From: Heligmosomoides polygyrus polygyrus
Taxonomy: Eukaryota > Nematoda > Chromadorea > Rhabditida > Heligmosomidae
Length of the DNA stretch: 64,000 nt
Assembly (NCBI GenBank): GCA_947396885.1
Contig: OX377205.1
Coordinates: 64,638,969 to 64,702,968, forward strand
Reading direction: 5' to 3'
How positions within the stretch are numbered: the first letter of the stretch is position 1; every line of letters begins with the position of its first letter. The notes under the pieces were generated by a model. It made no database searches. It was not told the origin of the DNA and saw only the letters and a program-made list of their open reading frames with translations. The translations under genes were made by a program, and so were the position numbers. Of this stretch, positions 1 through 11,677 are shown piece by piece.

Positions 1-1198
1 ATTCAGCCGTAGAACACCGAAATATACTTTTATAAAAAGAAAGGAGATCACAAACCAGAGGGCTAAACAACGTCGTTGATTATCCCCGGTGGTGCTACTT
101 TGAAAGCTGCATTTTACGGTACTACTACTAAAGTATCTAAACGGACTAATGCGTCCGTCTGCGCACTATCTGCATACCCGTCCGACATCGCAACGACCTA
201 AGCATGGGATTTGAATCGCAATCACCAATAACGATTTGCTAAGCGCCGATTCCTGAAGTTGGGAGGCCGATTTTTACCGAATTTTGGTCAGAGTTATGGT
301 AGCCTGCGGAAGGAATTCAGAACCAGTAAACCATAGTGATTGGTTGGTGCGGATTTTCGTGTCGAAGTCCCGCTCAAGAGTCAGACCAAGAGATAAGAAA
401 GCTGATTGGTGGTTGTACATAATTCACTTCGTGTACATGTGTATAGGCAGTTCTCATCTTTGAAAACCATTGGCCAGATCTGATGAAGGGGTGGAGTTCA
501 GCTTCTAGAGGTTACATGTAGTAAACAGCGTTCTTCTTCATAGTGGACTTGATGCCCTTCGACATTTCAAAAGTACTGTTCGAAGTCTTGCTGGCATTAA
601 TGTTCGCAGCGCGACTGTGCCCTAGCAGTTTACAAACAGTCTCGGGTAGTAAATAGCTCAGTGATGACTACTGTTTCTTCCTCTCTTGGACCGCAGTTAA
701 CGGCCTCAACAACGGGTTAAATCAAGACTAGTAAATGAGGCAACCTTAGAGGCGAGTCTTTCGCGAACGTCCGAACTGGTCTTGGATGCAATATTCCCAG
801 GTGCGAGAAGTTAAACGCCTTTTACGGCGCAAGGCTATTGCAGAATGACGATCTCTATTTTATTTTCACACCGAAATTTCAGGGTAGCGTACAACAGGAC
901 CAATACGCTACGGAAGGCATTACAGATGGGAAGGAGCGTTATGCGCTTATGTTTGAAGATTTTGTTGTCACGTAGGTCCACTTACATAGAATTGGGTTGT
1001 CGTATTTCGTTTTATAAACAGATTGGTTATGCAGAAAGAACCGATGACTTTCCCAGAGTAAAAAACTGACGCTATACATACAAAGGCTAGCGTTGCAGTA
1101 GGTTTTCGGATCAAGCTTACTTCAGTAGCTATGAGGTGACATACAGTTGCTAAATTGCACGCTTTTGCAGTCGTTGTGAATGGTCTGTCGGCCGCCAA

Positions 1199-1229
1199 AC
1201 AGACAGACACACAGACAGACAGACAAACA
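1199..1229. repeat. CAGA microsatellite
   Basis: Run of AGACAGACACACAGACAGAC type repeats. Accounts for the short frames predicted across it. Confidence 0.85.
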
Positions 1230-1524
1230 TCGGTTCTCGCTTATATATAGCAGGCTTCTCAGATACCTTGAAAGCAATAGTTCTCCACAAATGAGAGTGT
1301 CAGTGGTGAACAAGATAATCCTAAAGCATGGATTTTTTTCGAAGTTTACTACTTCTCCAAAGCGAAAGAAATTACTGGTTGCAAAATGCCTAACTTTTAA
1401 GAAAAGCGTGTGCACTGAAAATACAACTGATTCTGGCCAACATTTTACCAGCACCGGCAGTTTTATGTAGCACCTGCCGAAGACCTGAAGTGCGCTAACT
1501 GCCTATTGAATGACATCTTCAACT

Positions 1525-1645
1525 ACCCGCCAACTCAAGTACCTTCAACCTTCTGGTCTTTTGATTAAGCTCTATTATCGACCAACCCGCCAACTCTCAA
1601 GTACCTTCAAACTTCTGGTCTTTTGATTAAGCTCTATTATCCACC
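1525..1645. repeat. 60 bp tandem duplication
   Basis: Two units starting ACCCGCCAACT at 1525 and 1585. They share CAAGTACCTTCAA and TTCTGGTCTTTTGATTAAGC with a few differences. Confidence 0.9.
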
Positions 1646-3555
1646 AAAAAACGTCTCCAATTTGAAGCATATCTGTGGTGGTTTTTTCAAGGTATTTAAT
1701 TGGTGGGATCAAATTCTAATGTGTAGAGATAGTTTTCTTATAAGGAAAAGCCATAACCGCACAGCTAGACGTTCTAACTCGTGGTTATCAGAATTGTTCG
1801 AATACAGAAGCTTACGTGAAGCTATGTGGCGCGTTCAACGCTGATAAGGACAGAAGCGGATGAGGTTCAGCGCCCCAAATAACCACCATACCCGATGCTG
1901 CGCAAAATTGGTGCTCCCGATCTCGACACATCATCCGCCCCACAAATCTTGAGCCCTGAGCGAGCTTCACATCAAAGGTGTACATTTAACCGTTATCAAT
2001 TTAAAAATTCTACAGAATCAATTACCTTTTTATTTAAAACCCTGTGCTAACGATTTAATTGATTTTTCCGACACTGAGCAGAGTTCTACGCATTTTTCTT
2101 AGTAAGGTTACCACTTTTCCTTGTTTGTTCTCATTCATATTGCCCGTCTTTCTTGCGATTCGAAAAGCATCTGAAAAACGTTCGTATTCGGCAACAATCT
2201 TAAGAAACGATAGAGTCTACCACAACCAAACCGCCAGCAGGAAAAATCGAAATGCCAGTGCAATATTTCAAAAGAGCTGCCGTTCAGTTCTGCTAGCTTT
2301 CTGAGGCTATGGCTAGATCAACAATCTAGCCGTAATCTTGCCGTTATCAGCCTGGTAATATGTGGAGCAAACTTCTCTGAGAAAAATTTCACCATAACGC
2401 AGTAAACGTTGCTGAAAATAATTGATGAAAAAGCGAGGGCTCTCTTGAACATACGAGGGAAAAGGCAGCCATACACGTGACATTATGCTTCCCCCACCCT
2501 CCCAGGCTGCCTCATTGCTCTCCTTGTTTTGTAAGTGGCCCCATAGCCCTAAGCGATGGCGAGAATGCTTAGAAATGGGGTAGTGGTTGAAATCAAAATA
2601 ACCATGTCAAATTGGACTTTTTTCGAAGTAAATTAGATACGTGTGCAACCAAGTTGAACACCTTCCTCAAAAACAGACGTCTTCATAATTAAATCAGACA
2701 CTCTCCAGGAAGGTATTAATAAATTTGCAATTTCAAAAACATGTGATGACTTTTCATGATAATTTACAATTCCTATGCCCTGAAAAAAATAAAGCATTTA
2801 ATGTTTTCTTTTCTAATAGTTTCATTTGAAAAATTATAAAATTTTGTATTCGTTTCAAAGTGCAAGGAAGTGGCATCTCTGTGCGTGTTTCTGTTCATTT
2901 GATTGATAGAGTATTTTTACTGCTTAAGTCTCTTAAAAGGGGATATGCATTTTTGGAATAATTGTTCTTTCTTACCTTTGGGTAATGCTAATGCGTAACT
3001 GCAGGACAGGGAATTCAATCGAATGGCTTCAATCGAATGAAAATTGCAGTATATTGGTCAGCATATGCGCGATCTGTTTTTGCAATCCACTGAAAGAATG
3101 CTGTTCTCTTCAATTTGAAAAAAACTCAGAATCATTTTTGTAGCCAAAAGAATAAAAAGTAGAATTCAAGCGCTGGATTCGTTGGTTGAGGTAGGCGCTT
3201 CATAAATTTTCAAGGAAAGGCATAGTTCATTTTTGAATCGTAGATTCTATCTTAACCTTTCTAAAGAGTGCCAAGTATAATTTAGAAGATATCCGCTTTG
3301 ATTAAGGCGTGCTCATTTGATATCACAAATGCTCCGCTCTCTTAGAAACGTGCCAATGTTCCTTTGAAATGCGTTCATTTTGCTGCGCAATTTTTGTGTA
3401 GAACGTTTCCTCTTTTTTCATATAAAAGATTGCTACGCAGCTAAATAAGTTTTTAACGAATTTTAATAATCCAAGTTTTTGTTAAATTTTAGTTATAATA
3501 TTCAACGACCACAATGGTCAGAATTTTAAGTGTGTCATGGCAATGCTCTAATGCT

Positions 3556-3640
3556 CTTGGGCGCGTGTAGCACAGGATTAGTTGCCTCTCGACTCTCACA
3601 CACTCCCGAATCGATTCACGGTTCAGCGGTTTTTCGAGAA
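3556..3640 (+). mobile_element. weak tRNA-like SINE relic
   Basis: GGGCGCGTGTAGCACAGGAT resembles the SINE-1 head. A diverged B-box-like CCGAATCGATTCACGG follows. Upstream of the protease gene. Confidence 0.3.
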
Positions 3641-4124
3641 AAAATAAGCTTTGTCTCACTCCGGGATATGTGAACCGGTGCTACACTATTCTGAGAAGGA
3701 CACTGCTTTTTCCATCAGCCGGCCGCCGCATACACTTTGCTGAAAAGCTCCTGTGGTTTTGGCCAAAAAGAGCGGGTGATTATGAAAGGAGTGAAAATCC
3801 GTGGTTGTATTCCAGTAGTACAGTTGCACCCCTTCACTTTTCTGTTTCCATAATCGCACTGATCAGAGTAACTGCTGAATAATCCTTAAGAGGCATTACG
3901 TTAAAGAGAAGAGATTCTTCAGAAATGCTGTATGTAAAGAGCTTTATGCAACCGACAAATAACACGACATAGGAGAACGAGGTACATTGCAAGCACTGCA
4001 TTCAGAGGAAAACTCACCAAAGGAATGGTCTGTTGGCCCATTTTTGTCTGAAGCTTAAAGTTTTGGCCAAAGGCAATTACATCCGGTTTTCTATTTCAGC
4101 AGTGCTTTAAGGAGAAGAGATTAG

Positions 4125-4298
4125 AATTTCAAGACGTTTAGTTATGCTAAATCGTACGCATCTGATGAAGAGAAGGAGTTCCGATTCTCGATATTTGTTG
4201 ATAATGTGAAGTACTACGAAGAATATGAGAGAAGGAATCCAGGTGTGGATCTTGACGTTACCAAGTTCGCCGACTGGACAGAAGAGGAGATGATACGG
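4125..4298 (+). CDS. protease exon: I29 propeptide
   Basis: Translates as a propeptide inhibitor segment with [23 protein letters not shown] and [13 protein letters not shown], the spacing expected of the ERFNIN/GNFD-type prodomain that blocks the active site of the zymogen. The donor is the GT at 4299 (phase 0). The 5' edge is uncertain. A good TTTCAG acceptor ends at 4099, but reading from it in the coding frame meets TAG at 4122, so I place the start after that TAG, which is a weak AG acceptor. A one-base error or a real frameshift in 4100-4124 would also explain it. Confidence 0.75.
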
Positions 4299-7200
4299 GT
4301 ACGCAGAAAGTTTACACCAACTTATTATTGTTTATTTATCATCAAATGCATTTACAAATTGTTTTTTACTTCGCATTCGCTAATTATATCACGAAGGAGG
4401 TCTTAGTTTATACAGATCTCTGAGGAATCCTCTCAGCACTAATATAATAGAACTTTTCTTCGTAAGCAGTTGTTAGCGCAATTAGAAGACAGTACTTGCA
4501 GGAGATGACAACTCTTGCAAGAAAAAGTGAAGGATAAGTCAGTAGTTGTTAGGATGGGTAGTAGGGTCGCGCCGTTCACGTAGTGATTGACTTCGATCTA
4601 CATTCCAGGTGCACTACAGATCATGTATATGTTCAAGTTGGGGTGGTCATTTTCTACCTAATTCTTCTTCCAGCATTAGTAGACAGACAGTTGCACAAGG
4701 TGATGAGTTGATTCCTTTATGTTTCTGCTGGGCGGGAGCGCTGGATTCAAAACGATCCTTGAAAAAGCAGTGAACACGAAGTTGTCGTGATATATACTCC
4801 ATGAAACGTGAGAGAATAGAAGAGATGCGTGTGCTTGTAAAAGAGAAGCCTTGGTGGAAGAGTTGGGTAGAAAAGGCTATACATATGCAAAACTCCCGCT
4901 CGCTATACTGTGCTCTGAATTAACCTGAACTTTTAAAAACTTGTGTGCTGTTCGCCTAGGTTGTTCTGAGTGCAAGAATTTTGCTATGAATCTTTATCTA
5001 TAAGACAATCACTTCGCATTCAGTATGTCTCGAGGAACCTGAGGGAAATGCAGTTCGATGGGCCCCGCTTCGAAGGCAGTCCACGGCTTGACTTCGAAAG
5101 GCCTCCAGAAATGGATTGGACAAAGCAAGGCAAACTCACTCCTGTCAAAGACCAAGGTAGGTCGCTAGGTCGCGCTGTGCTTGCTGCAGTCCTTTACCAA
5201 AGTCGAAGTCCTCTCTCCTCCCACAAAGTTGACGTTGTGAGATGGCTTCTAGAGTGGGAATTGAAAGTTTTTGAAGACAACAAAATGCAGCAGGAAAACC
5301 ATTCTGCCTCCTTTTTCTCCCAGAGTTTTCTCCCAGAGTATTTTTATTTATTTATTTTATTTTTCATTCCATTTCTGTATTCAAAACGCATCTGATAGTT
5401 CAACTGCTGCTAGGCAACCTAGTTATATAAGAGCTGTTGAGTTCACTATAGTATGAGAGGTATCTTATAGTACGGTTTTCCTTTGCGTTCCCTATTTGGG
5501 GATAGCATTTCGCTCTCATTCCACAGCGGAGCTCGTTAAGGGCAATGCGGATCGTGCTGGGCGTTTGCGACCGTGGCTTCTGTTGAGGCTGCCTACGCTA
5601 TTAAGACAGGCAATTTAACGAGGCTCAGCGAACAGGAGATGATCGACTGCGACTCTCAGAACAGCGGATGTCAGGGCGGCTACCGCCCCTTCGCTATGAA
5701 GTATGTTTGTGCTTGGTATGTGATTCCTAAGGGAAGAGAACAAGAAAGCAGCACTTGCGGGATCCGATCCGATTCAATCAGTTCCCTACATCCGGCCGAT
5801 TTTTTTTTTGATTTCGAATTAATCCGCTTTGGTAGAAACAGGCGATTTTGAAACCTGTGCAATGCAAATACTAAGAGGTGGAGAAGGGCGAATCCATTTC
5901 ATAACTTGTCTACCAAATTAATTTCGGATCCAAATTTATGAGAGCTATCAAGTGGTGCTTCGAGATGACGTCCGAAGAGAACATAACCATAAGCTAAAGA
6001 TTTGAGGATTGCGCTGGTACAGTCATTCTTTTGCCGTATTTAGCTTTGTAAGTAGTTCTCAATATCGGAAGTGGCGGCATTTGACAACAATGTATGTATT
6101 ACTGCTCCATAATCTTCAACAAGGATTTCGAATCTCTACAAAATTGAGGATTGCGCTGGTACTGTCATTCTTTTGCCGTATTTAGCTTTGTAAGTACAAA
6201 ATATCCAATTTCAAAACAGTTCTGATCATCCACTGGAATTATCCTGTCCAAATGTAAATGATTCCCATGATTATAGCTCAAATTTTGAACGAGGAATGCC
6301 GTTTGTCTGCAGTGTGTGCTTCTGAAAAAACGATAAGAAAAATATTATAACGATGTTTTGATGTGATCAAAGCGCTAGCGCCATGCGGGACTCGAACCCT
6401 CACCCTGAACATAGCGGGCAGGATCAGGGATGATCGGATTATCCGCTATCCGTTACCCGGTTTCTGGGGTTTTGGCCTATCCGTTTTGTTGTTCGTTATC
6501 CGGCGATTTTGGGTCGGATAACGAAGGGCTATATAGATGATCCTCCACGATCGTAAGAGTGGTCGTCAGAAACAACAGAAGTCATTAAAATCCAGAAGGC
6601 TTAGTTGAGGCATTTCCTCACTTGGGAGCAGGTTTCATAGTTTTAAAGATACTCAGCTCAACCATTTCAGAGTCGCTAAACTTTACCATACATCAATGCG
6701 GCCTATTAAACACAGAATTGTTCATTCATCTCAAGTGCAGACCAAGAGGGCATACAAACTGCTAATAGCGATCGTTAGACCTAGAGCGCCTGGCGCAACC
6801 TAAGGAGCATTTTTCCGCCGGTCCTTGCGTCGTACCATTTTTTGTTCCACGATTGCAGTGGGTTCGGTTTGATTGCATGCGGAAAAGATAAGCTTTTAGC
6901 CATATGTTGTTGAGATCTATCAAACAAATGCTGCAATACAGCAATGAATACGAGCAAAAGCGAAATAGGTTTAATCCAGATACATAGAGAGACTTGTCCA
7001 CTTAAAATTTTAGCAATACAACAAACTATCATACTATGTTCCAAATTAAGTTATCATAGCGGGTGCTGCAAGGCGTGCTGATTCGTTATAGTTTGTGGGC
7101 TTCCCAGCGAAACTTTTCTATTACATTGGGAACCACTCCCTTTTAGGAATGCGTCGGATATTCATCCCCATGTCCTGAATGTCCTGAATGTGTGTTTGGG

Positions 7201-10200
7201 CTACACAATTGCTTGCAGTTACTACCCGATAGAATGTTAGTATTGTATCCATCCACCAGAGAGAATTTCCCATAAAGCGTCGTTAGTGTGGTGACTGCAC
7301 TATGTTAAAAAAAACGCTATTAAAATGTCCAGAAATGGCTTATAAAGAGCTTCAACTTCTGATCTGCCGTTTAAATTAGAGCAATTTTGAACAAGTTTTC
7401 ATTTTGTTGATTGTTCATTATCCGTTTTTCCGTTATCCGGGTTTTAAAATTTCATTGTTCATCCCTGGGCAGGATACTTTAGGCCCACCAATAAGTGTGA
7501 AACTTTGAATGATTTTAAATAAAATTTAACGCTTTACTAAATATAAATCTGCGTTTTTAAAGAAGACTCCACTCGTTTCAAAGTTTTATATAATTAAGGT
7601 TAGGGAATTGATCACAAGATGGCCAAATCCGTCACTATTTTTGCACCAACCCAAAAGTTGAAGCCGATATTTTCAGTTTCGTGAAACAAAATGGCTTAAT
7701 GAAAGAAGATGAATACCCTTATCGTGGAAACGATCACAACCAGTGTCTGCTTAAGAAGGATGCGGTGGGACTTAGATTTATAGAGGCCGATTGTGTATTG
7801 ACATATGGTCTTGAAATGTTTAGGAGCGAGTGTTCATCAAAAGTCACACGATGCTGTCGACAAATGAAGAAGTTATTGCCAGCTGGATAGCCACCAACGG
7901 GCCAGCTACGTTTGGTATGTTTCCTGTTTCTTTTTTCTTAAAGAATTTTCAGATCTATCCTAGTCGGGAGGGGCACATAACTAAAAAGTATGTAATAAGT
8001 AGATTTGAAACTTACCGAGCAGTTCCTAGAGAAAGCTCCTAGAGATGGAACCTAAACTAGAAAAATTCACGAAGAAAAAAAAAACGAAAAGTTACATTTT
8101 ATTTTCGCCACGGTTGTAAGCAGGCAAATTTATGTGCCTTCCTCAACATGTTAGATGCTGGTTATATCATGTCAGGCGGTGGTCAGCACGCGGCATGTCT
8201 CCATTGCGTTGCTCCTTGCCCGCCGCCAAGACGGTTGTAAAACCGCGGCGGTTCAATTTTTTGTTTTTTCTTTCGTTTTTTTCGTATTCTCTAGGAACCG
8301 CTCGGTAAGTCTCGATCCATTTTGTTACATACTTTTTAGTTATGTGCCCCCGTTCGCTACGATAGATTCGAATTTCGGAGACCACCCATACCGTTAACAT
8401 GGTTGGTCCAGGCAGGGTCACTGATTTTACTGAAACTTCGTCTAGGGGGATTATTTGGGATGCTGATCACGAATCTGACATCCGTTTTTCACGACTCGGT
8501 CGGATCGGTCGGAGACCACCCATGCCGCTAACATGGGTGGTCCAGGCAGGGTCACCGATTTCGCTGAAACTTCGTCTACGAGGTTATTTGGGGTGCTGAT
8601 CACGAATCTGACATCCGTTTTTCGTTTTACGCTGGAGTACGGTAGGTTACGGAAGGTACGGGTGACTGAGGTAATGGTCACCGATTTCGCCCAAACTCCG
8701 GCGTAAAACGAAAAACGGATGTCAGATTCGTTATCAGCACTCCAAATACCCCCCCCCAGTCGAAATTTGGGCAAAATCGATGATTATGACTTCGACTGAT
8801 ACTGACTTAGTTACCTTTAGCTACCGTAACCTACCGTAATCGGCCGCAATTTCAGAAACGGATGTCAGATTCGTGATCAACACCCCAAATAACCCCCCTA
8901 GACAAGTTTCAGCGAAAAAATTTTTTCGACCGAAGTCTTGTCGGTGGAGTCGGAACTTTTAACTAGTGCCGTATCCTTTAACAGAGTGATGGTGAATTGT
9001 GGTTTACGTTCACTCACAAATACTTTCCTCCAAATATTTTTTCGGGAAAATAGCACCGAGTGTGATCTGCGACCTTGCTTTTGGCTTAACAGCATTAAAA
9101 ATTATTCTGTATAGGAATCTGAAGCGCGGCTCCTTCTTTGGCTCATTAAAATGCCTCTCACTAAGTACAAAAATGTAGTAGTTTCAAGCTACAGAGATCT
9201 TGCAAAGGTAGCTTTCCTTTCAACGCCTTTGAAATTTGCCATGCAGGAACTATTACAGGTATGAACGTCACTAAATCAATGTACAGCTACAGAAGCGGAA
9301 TCTTTTCCCCATCACAGGAGGACTGCGAGGTAGCATGTTCTTAATAGGGTTTTTCATGCGCTTATGCTTCCTCTCCTCTATCGGGGGGATCTTTGCTTTC
9401 CTATCTCTCTGTTATGGAGAGCCTCCACAGCTCCACCTATTTTCGCCATGCGTCCTCAATGTTAACGCCCTTTCTATGCACGCGACAGCACAGTCGAAGA
9501 TTTTGGAAGGAACCTGGAATCGGGTGCCTGCTGTCGCGTACACCCGATTCCAGGTTTTCCTAGGCCAACGAGGACTTCCATCCCTCCGGGTGTGGGAACG
9601 ATAAAACACTAACCTGTATATCGGCTAGTCAGGTTTAGGCGAAATACCCATCCAGGCTGCCTCTGCGACATCCCGCAGAAGTAGAAGCGTGGCGCATCCC
9701 AAAATGCTGTCCTTTATCCTTTGTGATGCGTGTTCTTGCTTTAGTATTCTCCGGATACATAGCCTCACTTACATACTTCCTGTTAGAGTATTATCAGGTT
9801 GGAAAAAGTCTTTTCATTTTTTTTCAAGGAGCTAATACTTTACATTCCACTACAATTCTCCAAAGACTAGGTACTTTTCTAGTTCCTCTCGCCTAAAGGA
9901 TTGCAGTACTGGAGTCGTACCATTGCTGAATCCAATTTTTGAGGTCTTCATCCGTTCAAAAATATTTCTCTCCAATTTCTTGCTTGAGAGCACGGAAGAG
10001 ATTACCATCTCTAGTCGGTAGGAGCGAGGACAGGGCTATACGGTGGATGTGGCATTACCTCCCAGCCCAGCTCCTTTCTTGTTTTTCTTGTGAGTCTTGC
10101 AACATGTGGTTTTGCACTGAGCGTCTGACAGAGCATGTGGAATCCAAGCTTCAAATTTCCATGCAAAGCCAAGACCCTTCAGATGGATCCCCACTATCCT

Positions 10201-11677
10201 ATGAGACACTTCGAGCTTCTCTGCCAGTTGACGTGTGTCTGCCTATTATCGGTACGGAGAAGATGGAGTAGTTCAGTGTCGTCCCGTCCAATTCAGTTGG
10301 CCTTCCCGACCTTGCTTTGTCCTCGAGTGAATAATCTCCCTTTAAGAACTTTCCGAACTACTCATAACAGGCGCGATGAGCAATAGATCCCAAACCATAC
10401 ATATAAGGTTAATTTGGTCGGCTGCCTGACGTGCTGTAGACCCTTTGATGAATTCATGAAGAATGCCGTGCCGAAAATGGCCATGAGGTAGATCTGGAAT
10501 TGAGTCCGGAAGACTGGATAGATAACGAAGTACAAGAAGGGTCTTGACCTGTGTTGGCGTGCGAACGGTAGACAAGAAATCAACAATCAACACTGGCTAG
10601 TGTGTTTACAAGGAGAACGGTAAAAAAGTTTTCGAAGTGTGAAGAGACTTTTTCCAACCGAATATCTTCAAGACAGCAGTGCCACCAAATTATTGAACAC
10701 AAAAACGGTAAGATTGGTCTGTACATAGTTTACGACTGCTTTGCTTCAAAGGCACTGAAATCGGAGGTGTTGTTTTGAAAAAGAAATTCAGGTAACTATG
10801 CTCAGCTACTCGCATGTGAATAGGAGTGGTATTTGAAAAGGCTCTTCGAAAAATAGTGTTTCGATATGCACACACACTTTTTTGCACTGCTGTCTCATTC
10901 TTTACCTATGTTTGTTGTGCTTTCATTCTGCTACACTTTCTATTAAAAGAATCTTTTCTTTACCCTTCTTTTGATTTTCCTGTATTATTCTACGCTATTC
11001 TTTTTCATATCCTGTCCTAAATAAATTGTTTGGGAGTTTTTGCTTTGCCATTTCCCGTGTTGTTCTGTGAGGTAGCTTGCTTCATCACTTGATACTTTAT
11101 TGGACACTCTATTTCCTAAACGGACTCGTTGGAACCGCACTTTTGCTTGTACATACTTCCTTCTCTTTCACGTCTCCTGTTCTTAAGGCTTTTGCCTCAT
11201 TCTTTCCCACTCCCCTAATTTCTCCACTTAGCGCTGCATTGATTACTTTCACCTATAATTCTCATGCTTTAACTTCCGTTATTCATACACAGTATGTGTC
11301 AGTCTTCTTTGTTGTGTTGTCCCTTCCCTGCTGACTCTTTCATACTATTCGTCTTCTCCTCTTCCTTTCTACCTCGCCCCGTTCGTCATCTACAGCATTC
11401 CTGCAGACTTCTTCACCGGGATTGTTGAGTCTGTTTCAGAGCTGCTGTATGTTGCGGTGCCTCCTGCATTGCTGACTACATCCGTTTCCAGGCTCACTCG
11501 CTCGGGTCACATGCATTGACGCTCGTCGGCTACGGCACCGAAAGCGGGCAGGAGTACTGGCTGGTGAAGAACTCGTGGGGCTCGCGATGGGGTCAGAACG
11601 GCTACTTCAAGCTAGCGCGTGGCCAGAACTCGTGCGGTGTTGCGAATACCGTTGTCGGTCCAGTTATGGGTAACTAA
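4125..11677 (+). CDS. cathepsin-like cysteine protease (papain family C1A), multi-exon, one exon not located
   Basis: Likely a secreted or lysosomal papain-family peptidase made as a zymogen. Exons read from the sequence: 4125-4298, 5024-5156, 5541-5700, 7677-7794, 7824-7914 and 11492-11677; the first five join in frame. The propeptide exon gives an I29-type inhibitor segment. The mature enzyme starts near [18 protein letters not shown], continues with QCGSCWAF (oxyanion Gln and catalytic Cys), [14 protein letters not shown] and NGPATFG, and ends with [10 protein letters not shown] (catalytic His) and VKNSWG (catalytic Asn). All catalytic residues are therefore present. The stretch normally found between GPATFG and the His block, about 20-40 residues, was not found in the 7915-11491 intron, and no signal-peptide exon was found upstream. 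AATAAA lies at 11699. Phase is broken at the missing exon, so the gene may be active with a missed exon or may be damaged. The subclass (cathepsin L-like or other) is not settled. Confidence 0.85.
5024..5156 (+). CDS. protease exon: propeptide end and mature N-terminus
   Basis: Follows a TTCAG acceptor (5019-5023) in phase 0 and joins MIR to [13 protein letters not shown]. It includes the likely processing region, then [18 protein letters not shown], the standard papain-family mature start. The donor is the GT at 5157, phase 1. Confidence 0.85.
5541..5700 (+). CDS. protease exon: catalytic cysteine
   Basis: The acceptor AG is at 5539-5540. With the phase-1 G of the previous exon it restores [19 protein letters not shown], carrying the oxyanion Gln and nucleophile Cys, followed by [20 protein letters not shown], the usual C1A core with paired cysteines. 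The donor is GTATGT at 5701, phase 2. Confidence 0.9.
6357..6424 (-). mobile_element. SINE-2 tRNA-like repeat split by a hAT-like element
   Basis: On the minus strand: GAGGGTTCGAGTCCCGCATG then GCGCTAGCGCTTTGATCACA, the 3' half of the family with an intact B-box. Its 5' part is displaced beyond 7475 by the 1 kb hAT-like insertion. Confidence 0.55.
6425..7467. mobile_element. hAT-like DNA transposon, non-autonomous, with 8 bp target duplication
   Basis: The 1,043 bp segment begins CAGGGATGATC and ends GTTCATCCCTG, near-perfect inverted termini of the hAT type. It is flanked on both sides by the identical 8-mer GGCAGGAT (6417-6424 and 7468-7475), the target duplication length of hAT elements. 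Sub-terminal sequence carries repeated TTATCCG and CGGATAAC motifs, also typical. No recognisable transposase. It is inserted in a SINE-2 copy inside the protease intron 5701-7676. Confidence 0.85.
7677..7794 (+). CDS. protease exon: EDEYPYRG block
   Basis: The acceptor TTTCAG is at 7671-7676. Phase 2 joins to give [20 protein letters not shown], then [15 protein letters not shown]. This matches the C1A region between the GCQGGY loop and the right-hand beta domain. The intron before it (5701-7676) carries a tRNA-like SINE split by a hAT-like element. The donor GTATTG at 7795 is weaker than its neighbours. Confidence 0.8.
7824..7914 (+). CDS. protease exon: [18 protein letters not shown]
   Basis: Separated from the previous exon by an intron of only 29 bp (7795-7823). 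It encodes [18 protein letters not shown] then [13 protein letters not shown], the conserved helix and GP block preceding the catalytic His. The donor is GTATGT at 7915, phase 1. Such a short intron is below the usual nematode minimum, so an unspliced or slightly different boundary is possible. Confidence 0.75.
7948..8370. repeat. imperfect inverted repeat in protease intron
   Basis: Arms of about 85 bp (7948-8035 and 8285-8370) share GGGCACATAACTAAAAAGTA and its complement plus CTTACCGAGCAGTTCCTAGA and its complement. The spacer has poly-A and poly-T stretches. Likely a foldback MITE. It directly follows the protease exon at 7824-7914. Confidence 0.75.
8376..8910. repeat. complex repeat with 134 bp direct and inverted units
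   Basis: Direct units start CGGAGACCACCCAT at 8376 and 8510. They contain TGCTGATCACGAATCTGACA and TCCGTTTTTC. Inverted copies of the same core follow at 8695-8750 and 8855-8905. Related single copies are at 48742 and 59571. Probably a repeat family fragment. No coding. Confidence 0.75.
9511..9722 (+). mobile_element. SINE-1 fragment with inverted 5' end
   Basis: From 9535 onward it follows the family order: CACCCGATTCCAGGTT, CTTCCATCCCTCCGGGTG, GACATCCCGCAGAAGTAGAA, GGCGCATCCC and CCTTTATCCTTTG. Its first part is an inverted duplication, with arms 9511-9526 and 9541-9556 exact reverse complements (AACCTGGAATCGGGTG). It lies in the protease intron. Confidence 0.65.
9797..10659 (-). mobile_element. 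mariner-like element remnant with TIRs
   Basis: The inverted ends GGTTGGAAAAAGTCTTTTCA (left) and TGAAGAGACTTTTTCCAACC (right) bound 863 bp. Minus-strand fragments include [18 protein letters not shown] (helix-turn-helix-like) and, near the other end, a tail like the C-terminus of mariner transposases. No intact frame. The target duplication is not clear. It sits in the last intron of the protease gene. Confidence 0.6.
11492..11677 (+). CDS. protease terminal exon: catalytic His and Asn
   Basis: Follows a TTTCCAG acceptor. Sixty-one codons and TAA encode [12 protein letters not shown] (catalytic His), [14 protein letters not shown] (catalytic Asn), [17 protein letters not shown] and a short tail ending VVGPVMGN. 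This is the normal C-terminus of a C1A protease. AATAAA at 11699-11704, 21 bp after the stop, is a likely poly(A) signal. Confidence 0.9.
   Translation, partial: AHSLGSHALTLVGYGTESGQEYWLVKNSWGSRWGQNGYFKLARGQNSCGVANTVVGPVMGN

Larger units (their letters stand above)
1..3555. other. no gene recognised
   Basis: Apart from the microsatellite and 60 bp duplication there are only short unconvincing frames. The part from 2600 to 3500 is AT-rich. Any first exon or promoter of the protease gene would be here or in 3640-4124, but I could not identify it. Confidence 0.5.

Noticed and set aside
3670..3882. First (signal peptide) exon of the protease
   Set aside because: No hydrophobic signal core followed by a donor in the right phase.
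11077..11334. Hydrophobic 85-codon plus frame as a membrane protein
   Set aside because: It comes from a T-rich intron stretch of the protease gene and has no support.
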